NCBI GenBank assembly: GCA_934635515.1
Contig: CAKTZK010000085.1
Coordinates: forward strand, 1 to 5,990
Direction of reading: 5' to 3'
From: an uncultured Oscillospiraceae bacterium
Lineage (GTDB): Bacteria > Bacillota_A > Clostridia > Oscillospirales > Oscillospiraceae
DNA: 5,990 nucleotides
This document shows, one piece after another, positions 1 to 5,165 of this stretch. The notes beneath the pieces are model-generated. The model was not told the origin of the DNA. It was given only the letters and a program-made list of their open reading frames with translations, and made no database searches. Within the stretch, counting starts at the first letter, position 1; each line of letters starts with the position of its first letter. The translations under genes were made by a program, and so were the position numbers.

Positions 1-25
1 ACCGGAGTTTTTTCCCGCAGCCTTA
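1..25. terminator. Possible half of a bidirectional terminator, cut by the window edge
   Basis: Directly after the stop codon of the YeiH-type gene, the plus strand reads ACCGGAG followed by six T. On the minus strand this is an A-tract followed by CTCCGGT. That is what one half of a bidirectional intrinsic terminator between convergent genes looks like: a stem arm flanked by an A/T tract. The other arm would lie left of position 1 and cannot be seen, so this is only an inference. Confidence 0.25.
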
Positions 26-1051
26 CCAAATGCCCATCACATGCTGCATCAGCAGACTCACGGCGGTGATGCCCGCCCAGCAGCATCCGCCCAGCAGCAG
101 GGGCTTGCCGCCGCTTTTCACCAGTTTCACGATGTTGCTGTTCAGGCCGATGGCCGCCATGGCCAGGATGATGAAGAACTTGCTCAGTTCTTTCAGGGGC
201 TTGAATACCGCCGCCGATACCCCCAGGGACATGCACACCGTTGTCACCACCGACGCGCACACAAACCACAAAATGAACATGGGAAACGCTCCCTTCAGCC
301 GGAACCCGCCTTTTCCGCCGCCTGCCTTTTTGGCCTGCACCAGGGAGAGTACCAGCGTGATGGGGATAATAGCCAGGGTCCGGGTCAGCTTCACGGTCAC
401 CGCCTTGTCCAGGGTCTGGCTGCCCAGGCCCCACATGCTGTCCCAGGTGGAGGCCGCCGCCGTCACGGAGGAGGTGTCGTTCACCGCCGTGCCCGCGAAA
501 ATGCCGAAGGCCTCCCCGGAGGCGGTGTCAAAGCCTATGGCCTGGCCCAGCAGGGGAAACAGCAGCGCCGCCAGCACATTGAAAAAGAAGATCACCGAGA
601 TGGCCTGGGCCACCTCTTCGTCGTCGGCGTGGATCACCGGTGCCGTGGCGGCAATGGCGCTGCCGCCGCAGATGGAGGAGCCCACGCCGATCAGGGTGCT
701 GATGTTGCCGTCAATACGCAGCGCTTTGTGCAGCAGGAAGGCGATGAGCAGGGAGGTGGTGATGGTGCACACAATGATGGGCAGGGACTGCTTGCCCGTC
801 TGCAGCACCACGTTCAGGTTCAGGCCGAAGCCCAGCAGCACCACGGCGGTCTGCAGGATCTTCTTGGAGGTGAATCCGATTCCGGGCCTGCACGTGGCCC
901 CCGGCGTCCAAAACAGGGCGATGACCATGCCGATAACAATGGAAAACACCGGCCCGCCGATCACCGGCACCAGCTTCCCCAGAAGCCACGACGGCACGGC
1001 GATGCCCAGACATACGGCCATGCCCGGAATATATTTTTTAAGGGTTTCCAT
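23..1051 (-). CDS. yeiH: YeiH family putative sulfate export transporter (UPF0324 membrane protein)
   Basis: Polytopic inner-membrane protein of 342 aa, close to the usual length of the family, with roughly ten hydrophobic segments. Family-typical stretches are visible: [17 protein letters not shown] at about residues 124-140, [14 protein letters not shown] at 187-200, [10 protein letters not shown] at 221-230 and a late AAIGL at 299-303. The family is annotated as putative sulfate exporters; transport of sulfate is not proven for most members, so the substrate is inferred. I chose the ATG at 1051 (protein begins METLKKY) because AAAGGAG lies about 11 nt upstream and a good promoter lies just beyond it. 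An in-frame TTG at 1078 would add nine residues, but it has no ribosome binding site and sits nearly at the predicted transcription start. The gene is transcribed alone and divergently from the operon to the right. No LysR-type regulator, often found next to yeiH, is visible in the window. Confidence 0.92.
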   Translation of the reverse strand: METLKKYIPGMAVCLGIAVPSWLLGKLVPVIGGPVFSIVIGMVIALFWTPGATCRPGIGFTSKKILQTAVVLLGFGLNLNVVLQTGKQSLPIIVCTITTSLLIAFLLHKALRIDGNISTLIGVGSSICGGSAIAATAPVIHADDEEVAQAISVIFFFNVLAALLFPLLGQAIGFDTASGEAFGIFAGTAVNDTSSVTAAASTWDSMWGLGSQTLDKAVTVKLTRTLAIIPITLVLSLVQAKKAGGGKGGFRLKGAFPMFILWFVCASVVTTVCMSLGVSAAVFKPLKELSKFFIILAMAAIGLNSNIVKLVKSGGKPLLLGGCCWAGITAVSLLMQHVMGIW

Positions 1052-1086
1052 GATGCGATTTTCTCCTTTTCTTGTCAATCGATGGT

Positions 1087-1115
1087 ATTATAGCAGAATG
1101 TGTGCGCACCGGCAA
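1087..1115 (-). promoter_or_regulatory. Sigma-A-type promoter of the YeiH-type gene
   Basis: On the minus strand a perfect -10 box TATAAT (1092-1087) lies 17 nt downstream of TTGCCG (1115-1110), a 4-of-6 match to the -35 consensus. Transcription would start near 1080, giving a leader of about 30 nt that carries the AAAGGAG site (1069-1063) before the ATG at 1051. The 17-nt spacer contains the 8-bp palindrome GTGCGCAC (1102-1109), a possible but unproven operator. Confidence 0.62.
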
Positions 1116-1169
1116 GCCATCAGGTATAAAGAAAGGCGAACTTTTCCCGCTTAGGGGGATTTTCACGGC

Positions 1170-1196
1170 TTTCCCCGCTGGAAACGGCGGGGGAAA
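1170..1196. promoter_or_regulatory. Inverted repeat overlapping the operon promoter, possible operator
   Basis: TTTCCCCGC (1170-1178) is mirrored by GCGGGGGAAA (1187-1196), with one extra G in the right arm and an 8-nt centre. It covers the proposed -35 box of the downstream operon. A GGGGGA run at 1154-1159 can also pair with the central TTTCCCC, so two folds compete. A repressor or activator site is a reasonable inference from position and symmetry; no regulator gene is visible nearby. Confidence 0.3.
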
Positions 1197-1207
1197 TGTG
1201 GTAAAAT
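1179..1207 (+). promoter_or_regulatory. Likely promoter of the four-gene operon, extended -10 type
   Basis: TGGAAA (1179-1184, 4 of 6 against TTGACA) is followed after 17 nt by TAAAAT (1202-1207), preceded by TGG as an extended -10 element. Transcription would start about 1214, leaving a leader of some 25 nt with the AAAGGGAG ribosome binding site at 1223-1230. The boxes are moderate matches. TATATA at 1213-1218 is an alternative -10, but with a poorer -35. Confidence 0.45.
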
Positions 1208-1238
1208 ACCCCTATATAGCTTAAAGGGAGAATCCGAT

Positions 1239-2039
1239 ATGAAACTTACCATGCTTGGCACGGGCAATGCCATGGTCACAAAGTGCTATAACACCTGCTT
1301 CGTCCTGCGGGAGGGGGAGGAGTGCTTCCTGGTGGACGGCGGCGGCGGAAATACCCTGCTGCGCAGGCTGGAGGAGGCCGGGGTGGACTGGCGCCGGATC
1401 CGCACCGTTTTCGTCACCCACCGGCACATCGACCATATCCTGGGCATTGTGTGGATCATGCGGCTCATCTGTCAGAACATGGCGGAGGACCACTACGAGG
1501 GCGACGCCGTGATCTATGCCCACAGCCAGGTCATCGGCCTGCTGCGGGACATGGCCCAGGGCCTGCTGCAGCGCAAGCAGGCGTCGTTCCTGGATAAGCG
1601 GCTCCACCTGGTCCCAGTGGAGGACGGGGAGCAGAAGCAGATCCTGGGGCGGACCGTCACCTTCTTCGACATCGGCTCCACCAAGGACCTGCAGTTCGGC
1701 TTTACCATGGACCTGCCCGGCGGGAAAAAGCTCACCTGCTGCGGCGACGAGCCCTATCACGACTGCGAGGAGCCCTATGTCCGGGGCAGCACCTGGCTGC
1801 TGCATGAGGCCTTCTGCCTGCACAGCCAGGCGGATATCTTCCACCCCTACGAAAAGTACCATTCCACCGTGGCGGACGCCTGCCGCCTGGGAGAGGAGAT
1901 GGGCGTGGAAAACCTGATCCTCTATCACACGGAGGATAAAAACCTCTCCCGCCGCCGTGAGCTTTATACCCGGGAGGGCAGCGCCTATTTCCACGGCCGG
2001 CTGCTTGTGCCCGAGGACCTGGAAACCATTGAACTATAA
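1239..2039 (+). CDS. Metallo-beta-lactamase-fold hydrolase, RNase Z-like
   Basis: Cytosolic protein of 266 aa, first gene of the operon. The N-terminus MKLTMLGTGNA is the usual first strand of the fold, and the metal-binding signature THRHIDH sits at residues 60-66 (H61, H63, D65, H66). A further metal-ligand candidate is D170 in CCGDEP. HST at 208-210 followed by H230 in LILYHTE matches the late HST...H pattern of the RNase Z / arylsulfatase branch, and HEAF at 189-192 resembles the E-x-F motif there. The protein therefore most likely binds two zinc ions and cleaves a phosphodiester or a related bond. It is shorter than a housekeeping RNase Z (about 305 aa), and I do not see that enzyme's exosite arm clearly, so tRNA 3' processing should not be assumed. 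Start: ATG with AAAGGGAG 8 nt upstream. The next gene begins 22 nt after its stop. Confidence 0.85.
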   Translation: MKLTMLGTGNAMVTKCYNTCFVLREGEECFLVDGGGGNTLLRRLEEAGVDWRRIRTVFVTHRHIDHILGIVWIMRLICQNMAEDHYEGDAVIYAHSQVIGLLRDMAQGLLQRKQASFLDKRLHLVPVEDGEQKQILGRTVTFFDIGSTKDLQFGFTMDLPGGKKLTCCGDEPYHDCEEPYVRGSTWLLHEAFCLHSQADIFHPYEKYHSTVADACRLGEEMGVENLILYHTEDKNLSRRRELYTREGSAYFHGRLLVPEDLETIEL

Positions 2040-2061
2040 AAATCTTCCGGAGGTGTGCTCT

Positions 2062-2646
2062 ATGACCCTGTATATAAACACCTGCGCCCGGCCCGCGTCC
2101 CGCACAGACCGCCTGGCCCGTGCCCTGCTGCAAAAGCTGGGGCCTTACGAGGAGCTGCGGCTCTATAGCGAGCCCCTGCGTCCCATGACTGCCCGGCGCG
2201 TTGCCCGGCGGGACGCCCTGCTGGCCCGAAAAGACTACGATGCGCCGATGTTTTACTACGCCCGGCAGTTCGCCGCCGCGGACCGGATCGTCCTGGCCGC
2301 CCCTTTGTGGGACCTGTCCTTCCCGGCCCAGCTGAAGGTCTATCTGGAGAACATCTTCGTCACCGGCATCGTCACCCGTTACAGCGAGTCGGGCCAGCCT
2401 GTGGGCCTGTGCCGGGCGAAAAAGCTCTACTATGTCTCCACCTCCGGCGGCCCCTACGACTCCCGCTTCGGCTTCGACCAGATCCGGGCCATGGCCACGG
2501 AGAACTTCGGCATCCCCTCGGTGGAGCTTATAAAAGCGGAAATGCTGGATGTGGACGGCTGTGACCCCGAGGCCATCCTGCAAAAGGCCATGGCCCACTA
2601 CGGCCTGGCAGAAAATACGGAAAAGGAGACCGACCATGCAACCTAA
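2062..2646 (+). CDS. Flavodoxin-fold NAD(P)H-dependent FMN oxidoreductase, azoreductase / quinone reductase type
   Basis: Protein of 194 aa with the layout of the Flavodoxin_2 (AzoR / NQO-like) family: a first strand LYINTCAR with the phosphate-binding loop PASRTDRLA (residues 11-19), then AAPLWDLSFPAQLKVYLE at 79-96. That stretch corresponds to the FMN-binding P-x-x-x-x-x-x-P-x-x-L-K segment of azoreductases. STSGGPY follows at 126-132, the second FMN loop. It would reduce quinones, azo compounds or another small acceptor with NAD(P)H through a two-electron flavin step; the natural substrate is unknown. I took the ATG at 2062 because GGAGG lies 8 nt before it and the fold begins immediately; an in-frame ATG at 1957 would add 35 residues encoded inside the preceding gene and unlike this fold. 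Its last 11 nt overlap the start of the HD gene. Confidence 0.82.
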   Translation: MTLYINTCARPASRTDRLARALLQKLGPYEELRLYSEPLRPMTARRVARRDALLARKDYDAPMFYYARQFAAADRIVLAAPLWDLSFPAQLKVYLENIFVTGIVTRYSESGQPVGLCRAKKLYYVSTSGGPYDSRFGFDQIRAMATENFGIPSVELIKAEMLDVDGCDPEAILQKAMAHYGLAENTEKETDHAT

Positions 2647-3214
2647 CGACCTGCTCCGGGTGCTGCACACCGCGGAAAAACTGAAGGATACCACCCGCCA
2701 CTGCTATACCTCCGGCGGCCGCCACGAGAGCGTGGCCGAGCATAGCTGGCGCCTGGCCCTCATGGCCTTCTTCCTCCGGGACGAGTTTCCCCAAGCGGAC
2801 ATGGACAAGGTCCTGCGCATGTGCCTCATCCACGATTTGGGCGAGTGCTTCACCGGCGACATCCCCAGCTTCAATAAGACCGCCGCCGATGAGGAGCAGG
2901 AGGACCGCCTGCTGCACCGGTGGGTGGATTCCCTCCCGGCCCCCTACGCCCGGGAAATGCACGAGCTGTACCGGGAAATGTCCGCCCTGGAAACAGAGGA
3001 AGCCAAAATCTATAAGGCCCTGGATAAGCTGGAGGCCGTCATCCAGCACAACGAGTCGGACCTCTCCACCTGGGAGGAAAACGAATACGCCCTGAATCTC
3101 ACCTACGCCGATAGCAACGTGGCCTTTTCCCCTTACCTCACTGCCCTCCGCCAGGCCATCCGCCGGGAGACAGAGGAGAAAATCCAAAATGAAAAGGGCG
3201 GTGCCAAATCATGA
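2636..3214 (+). CDS. HD-domain phosphohydrolase, YfbR/HDDC2-like (5'-deoxynucleotidase type)
   Basis: Protein of 192 aa, the usual length for this group. The HD metal site is complete: H36 in ESVAEHSW, H66-D67 in LIHDLGE and D131 in KALDKLEA, in the order and spacing of the YfbR / HDDC2 family. YfbR removes the 5' phosphate from deoxyribonucleoside monophosphates using a divalent metal; the same activity is inferred here, not shown. Start: ATG at 2636 with AAGGAG 7 nt upstream, inside the last codons of the oxidoreductase gene (11-nt overlap including its stop). Longer in-frame extensions into that gene look unlike the family. The stop codon is part of ATGA with the start of the next gene, so translation of the two is probably coupled. 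A lysine- and glutamate-rich tail ends the protein. Confidence 0.87.
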   Translation: MQPNDLLRVLHTAEKLKDTTRHCYTSGGRHESVAEHSWRLALMAFFLRDEFPQADMDKVLRMCLIHDLGECFTGDIPSFNKTAADEEQEDRLLHRWVDSLPAPYAREMHELYREMSALETEEAKIYKALDKLEAVIQHNESDLSTWEENEYALNLTYADSNVAFSPYLTALRQAIRRETEEKIQNEKGGAKS

Positions 3215-4266
3215 TCATAGAACAATTTGTTATGGCCTACGGCGTAGACCAGGACCGGCTCCGGGCCCTGCTGCCCGAGGGCTTTCAGTCCCTGCGCCCG
3301 GTGATGCGCATCAACGCGGAGATCCGAGACGGTAAAACCGGCTATCTGGAGCTGAATACCGCCGTGGAAAAGGACGGCATCCGGGGCTGGCTGAACATCG
3401 CCGCCTGGGAGAATGTGCCCTTCACCCGGGAGGGTAAAACCACGGTTTTCCGCCCCGACCACCTGGAAATTTCCTTCACCGGCGTGGGCATCCGAGGCGG
3501 CTGCCCGGCGGAAAAGGACAACGCGGGCTGCTTCTTCCCGGGCCGCACCCCCGCCCTGCGCCCCAGCGAGGAGATCACCTCCGGTAAGGAGTTCTGCGAC
3601 TGCCGCTTCCGCTGGAGCTATACCCCGGGCGATGCCCGCGGTGTCAGCATCGGCAAGACCCTGCCCGCCATCCCCACGCCGCCCCGCACCGCCTATCCTA
3701 AGCAGGCTCTCACCGCCCCCAACGCCGCCAAGATCCCCTGCCAGCAGGTCCTGGGCAGCTATCAGGTCAAGTTTGAGCGGACGCGGGAAGACGAGCAGCT
3801 GCAAAATGACGAACGCTTTATGCGCCGGGCCATCGAGCTGTCCCGGTCCGCCGTGGCCCATGGCAACGAGCCTTTTGGCGCGGCGCTGGTAAAGGACGGC
3901 GAGATCGTCTTTGAAAATGAAAACCAGATTTATACCCGCCATGACCCCACCTTCCACGGCGAGGCGGGCCTCATCCGGGAGTTCTGCGCCCAAACGGGCA
4001 TCACCGACCTGCACGAATACACCCTGTACGCCAGCTGCGAGCCCTGCTTCCTGTGCAGCGGCGCCCTGGTGTGGGTGAAGCTGGGCCGCCTGGTCTACGG
4101 CGCCGGCAACGGCGACCTGGAGGCCCTCCTGGGCAACCGGGGCTGCTCCTGCTCGGCCCTGGTCTTTGAAAATTCCTTCTGGCAGCCCCGGGTCACCTCC
4201 GGCGTCCTCCGCCAGGAAAGTCTCCGGGTCTTGGAATCCTACTTTGCCCACCACGAAAAGGGCTGA
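3211..4266 (+). CDS. Two-domain protein: unassigned N-terminal domain fused to a zinc nucleoside/cytosine deaminase-fold domain
   Basis: Protein of 351 aa. Residues about 200-351 are a cytidine/deoxycytidylate deaminase-fold domain: FMRRAIELSR opens it, EPFGAALVKDGE is the first hairpin, HGE at 249-251 supplies a zinc ligand (H249) and the catalytic proton shuttle (E251), and SCEPCFLC at 275-282 supplies C279 and C282. HGE rather than the commoner HAE also occurs in yeast cytosine deaminase, so a free base, a nucleoside or a tRNA adenosine are all possible substrates. Residues 1-190 form a separate domain with no clear assignment. AYGVDQDRLRALLPEGF near the start faintly recalls acetoacetate decarboxylase-like proteins, but I cannot confirm this. 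It has several cysteines (C98, C107, C129, C131, C177). The ATG lies in an ATGA overlap with the HD gene, with only a weak distant AAGGG, which suggests translational coupling. Last gene of the operon. Confidence 0.82.
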   Translation: MIIEQFVMAYGVDQDRLRALLPEGFQSLRPVMRINAEIRDGKTGYLELNTAVEKDGIRGWLNIAAWENVPFTREGKTTVFRPDHLEISFTGVGIRGGCPAEKDNAGCFFPGRTPALRPSEEITSGKEFCDCRFRWSYTPGDARGVSIGKTLPAIPTPPRTAYPKQALTAPNAAKIPCQQVLGSYQVKFERTREDEQLQNDERFMRRAIELSRSAVAHGNEPFGAALVKDGEIVFENENQIYTRHDPTFHGEAGLIREFCAQTGITDLHEYTLYASCEPCFLCSGALVWVKLGRLVYGAGNGDLEALLGNRGCSCSALVFENSFWQPRVTSGVLRQESLRVLESYFAHHEKG

Positions 4267-4273
4267 CTCCGCC

Positions 4274-4324
4274 TGCACCGCACTTCTTGTTGCGTTTCGT
4301 AGGGGCGACCCTTGCGGCCGCCCG
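4274..4324. repeat. Array A, module 1: leader plus variable-stem hairpin
   Basis: A short leader, TGCACCGCACTTCTTGT, is followed by TTTCGTAGGGG and a hairpin with arms 4303-4310 and 4316-4323 (GGGCGACC / GGCCGCCC, one A-C mismatch, loop CTTGC). The same leader and GTAGGGG border recur in the next module and in array B, showing this is a dispersed intergenic element and not a unique terminator. It begins just after the stop codon of the deaminase fusion gene and has no U-tract. Confidence 0.7.
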
Positions 4325-4331
4325 CCCAGGT

Positions 4332-4382
4332 CTACACCGCACCCCCTGTCCTTTTGTAGGGCGGGGTGCCCTCACCCCGCCG
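4332..4382. repeat. Array A, module 2: leader plus perfect 9-bp hairpin
   Basis: The leader CTACACCGCACCCCCTGTCC is followed by TTTTGTAGG and a perfect 9-bp stem, GGCGGGGTG (4360-4368) with CACCCCGCC (4373-4381), closing a CCCT loop. The leader matches the first module of array B at 17 of 20 positions. The stem differs from its sister modules yet stays fully paired. Confidence 0.75.
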
Positions 4383-4390
4383 CCTGGATT

Positions 4391-4464
4391 TGCACCGCAC
4401 CTCTTGTAACCTGTCATTGCGAGCCAGTGACCGGCGTCACTGGTGTGGCAATTCGCGTCCCCCG
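4391..4464. repeat. Array A, module 3: CATTGC...GGCAAT palindromic repeat
   Basis: Leader TGCACCGCACCTCTTGTAAC, then an imperfect long palindrome from 4416 to 4452. The outer arms are ATTGC / GCAAT and the inner arms are CCAGTGAC (4424-4431) / GTCACTGG (4436-4443) around CGGC, followed by CGCGTCCCC. The outer part and flanks recur at 5096-5144 without the inner stem. Confidence 0.7.
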
Positions 4465-4471
4465 TCCCCGA

Positions 4472-4520
4472 GGCTCCCCTTGCCAAGGGAAGCTGTCAAC
4501 CGCCAGGCTGACTGAGGGGT
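4472..4520. repeat. Second repeat type, tandem copy 1
   Basis: About 49 nt with a CCCTT / AAGGG hairpin (4477-4481 with 4485-4489), then GCTGTCA...GCTGACTGAGGGG. GTCA (4495-4498) pairs with TGAC (4509-4512), with inner CC/GG pairs. It aligns along its whole length with the copy at 4523-4569, with substitutions concentrated in stems and loops. Confidence 0.65.
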
Positions 4521-4522
4521 CT

Positions 4523-4569
4523 GGCCCCCTTGCCTAAAGGGGGGGCTGTCAGCGAAGCTGACTGGGGGA
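4523..4569. repeat. Second repeat type, tandem copy 2
   Basis: About 47 nt aligned with the copy at 4472-4520: GGCCCCCTTGCC, a G-rich return arm, GCTGTCAG, then GCTGACTGGGGGAT. Its inner hairpin is perfect, GTCAGC (4548-4553) with GCTGAC (4557-4562) around GAA. Only two bases separate the two copies. Confidence 0.65.
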
Positions 4570-4588
4570 TTTCCCCCCGCATTTTTGC
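4564..4588 (+). terminator. Weak candidate terminator at the end of the tandem repeat
   Basis: GGGGG (4564-4568) can pair with CCCCC (4573-4577) over a 4-nt loop, and GCATTTTTG follows soon after. A short GC stem and five T make an intrinsic terminator possible, and it is the first such site after the operon on the plus strand. It lies some 300 nt past the last gene and overlaps a repeat, so the assignment is tentative. Confidence 0.25.
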
Positions 4589-4599
4589 ACCAGCTGCAT

Positions 4600-4631
4600 G
4601 GTACTTTCTACCATCAGCGGCAGAAAGTACC
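4600..4631. repeat. Hairpin 1 of the hairpin run, 10-bp perfect stem
   Basis: GGTACTTTCT (4600-4609) is exactly complementary to AGAAAGTACC (4622-4631), enclosing a 12-nt loop. No U-tract follows on either strand, so it is not an ordinary terminator. Confidence 0.7.
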
Positions 4632-4711
4632 CAAAGAACGCCGCCAAAACCAATGATTCAGGTGGCTTGCTGGTAAAACGGGAAAACTGCGACTGCGGTA
4701 AGGAAGGGCGT

Positions 4712-4742
4712 GTGAGGGAAACCCAAGAAGGGTGTCCCTCAC
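4712..4742. repeat. Hairpin 2 of the hairpin run, 12 bp with one mismatch
   Basis: GTGAGGGA (4712-4719) pairs with TCCCTCAC (4735-4742). After one A-G mismatch, ACCC (4721-4724) pairs with GGGT (4730-4733) around AAGAA. The 80 nt between this and hairpin 1 hold only a weak GCCGCC / GGTGGC pairing. Confidence 0.7.
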
Positions 4743-4755
4743 TATTCAAATCAAT

Positions 4756-4788
4756 AGTTTTTGAAACTTCTTCAGAGTTTCAAAAACT
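4756..4788. repeat. Hairpin 3 of the hairpin run, 13-bp perfect stem
   Basis: AGTTTTTGAAACT (4756-4768) is the exact reverse complement of AGTTTCAAAAACT (4776-4788), with loop TCTTCAG. The A/T-rich stem contrasts with the GC-rich surroundings, and it ends two bases before hairpin 4. Confidence 0.75.
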
Positions 4789-4790
4789 TA

Positions 4791-4826
4791 AGCAGCGGAA
4801 CGAAAAAACCATTTCGTTCCGCTGCT
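4791..4826. repeat. Hairpin 4 of the hairpin run, 15-bp perfect stem
   Basis: AGCAGCGGAACGAAA (4791-4805) is the exact reverse complement of TTTCGTTCCGCTGCT (4812-4826) around the 6-nt loop AAACCA. This is the longest uninterrupted stem in the window. No poly-T follows on the plus strand. Confidence 0.78.
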
Positions 4827-4980
4827 GGAATCCTTGCGCGGGCGTAGTGCGCTCCGGAACGAAACCCACCTACCCCACGAATCAAATAACGCATACCCGC
4901 GCTGTGCTTTCGTATCGCCTCTGCGTCTATCTCCGTGCAAAAGCGCTTGCGCGCTGGCACTGGCCTGTCGAAATTACAAT
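4827..4980. other. Spacer without recognisable gene
   Basis: Between the hairpin run and array B I see no gene, promoter or terminator that I can support. It contains GCGC-rich stretches and the palindrome AAGCGCTT (4941-4948). Short open frames cross it on both strands, but they run through the adjacent hairpins and lack ribosome binding sites. Confidence 0.4.
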
Positions 4981-5031
4981 CTACGCTGCACCCCTTGTCC
5001 TTTCGTAGGGGGCGATGCCCTCATCGCCCCG
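4981..5031. repeat. Array B, module 1: leader plus perfect 9-bp hairpin
   Basis: Leader CTACGCTGCACCCCTTGTCC and TTTCGTAGG lead into GGGGCGATG (5009-5017), perfectly paired with CATCGCCCC (5022-5030) over a CCCT loop. The layout, border and loop are those of array A module 2, but the stem sequence differs on both arms. Confidence 0.75.
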
Positions 5032-5039
5032 CCCGATAA

Positions 5040-5090
5040 CGACCGCACTTCTTGTAGACTTCCGCAGGGGCCGATGCCCACATCGGCCCG
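5040..5090. repeat. Array B, module 2: leader plus perfect 9-bp hairpin
   Basis: Leader CGACCGCACTTCTTGTAG and CCGCAGG lead into GGGCCGATG (5068-5076), perfectly paired with CATCGGCCC (5081-5089) over a CCCA loop. Compared with module 1 of this array, an inserted C in the left arm is matched by a G in the right arm. Confidence 0.75.
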
Positions 5091-5095
5091 GTTGC

Positions 5096-5144
5096 AGGCA
5101 CTCCATGTAACCTGCCATTGACACGAGTGGCAATCCGCATCCCC
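5096..5144. repeat. Array B, module 3: CATTG repeat lacking the inner stem
   Basis: ACTCCATGTAACCTGCCATTG and AGTGGCAATCCGCATCCCC follow the flanks of array A module 3 (CTTGTAACCTGTCATTG and GTGTGGCAATTCGCGTCCCC), but the inner CCAGTGAC hairpin is missing. Only the outer ATTG (5117-5120) / CAAT (5131-5134) pairing remains. Confidence 0.65.
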
Positions 5145-5165
5145 TATCCAAATAAGAACGCCCTC

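Noticed and set aside
1102..1109. GTGCGCAC palindrome as a definite operator
   Set aside because: Eight bases is too short to claim in a GC-rich sequence; it is mentioned only as part of the promoter spacer.
30..1154. Long plus-strand open frames of 374 and 350 codons opposite the YeiH gene
   Set aside because: They are low-complexity shadows (rich in Arg, Gln, His, Pro) of a clearly recognisable membrane protein on the other strand; they have no ribosome binding site or family features.
1221..1994. 257-codon minus-strand frame opposite the MBL gene
   Set aside because: It is antisense to a complete enzyme with intact metal motifs. It has no start signal and is a product of GC-rich codon bias.
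1732..4278. Large minus-strand frames (320, 219 and 381 codons) opposite the operon
   Set aside because: All are antisense to genes with intact catalytic motifs; their translations are Gly/Ala/Arg-rich with no domain logic and no ribosome binding sites.
4193..4486. 97-codon minus-strand frame across array A
   Set aside because: It is made of repeat sequence and the antisense end of the deaminase gene; it has no ribosome binding site.
4549..4749. 66-codon minus-strand frame
   Set aside because: It runs through the tandem repeat and two perfect hairpins. It looks like the kind of small hypothetical protein created by annotating repeats.
4772..4960. 62-codon minus-strand frame beginning MPARKRFC
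   Set aside because: Half of it is encoded by the 15-bp and 13-bp hairpins. It reads smoothly enough to be noticed, but I see no ribosome binding site, and a repeat-derived frame is more likely.
4598..5008. 136-codon plus-strand frame through the hairpin run
   Set aside because: Its sequence is explained by hairpins and repeat leader; composition changes abruptly along it and I see no domain or start signal.
4274..5144. A CRISPR array
   Set aside because: The repeats are irregularly spaced, vary in sequence, are themselves hairpins with changing stems, and there are no uniform unique spacers or cas genes.
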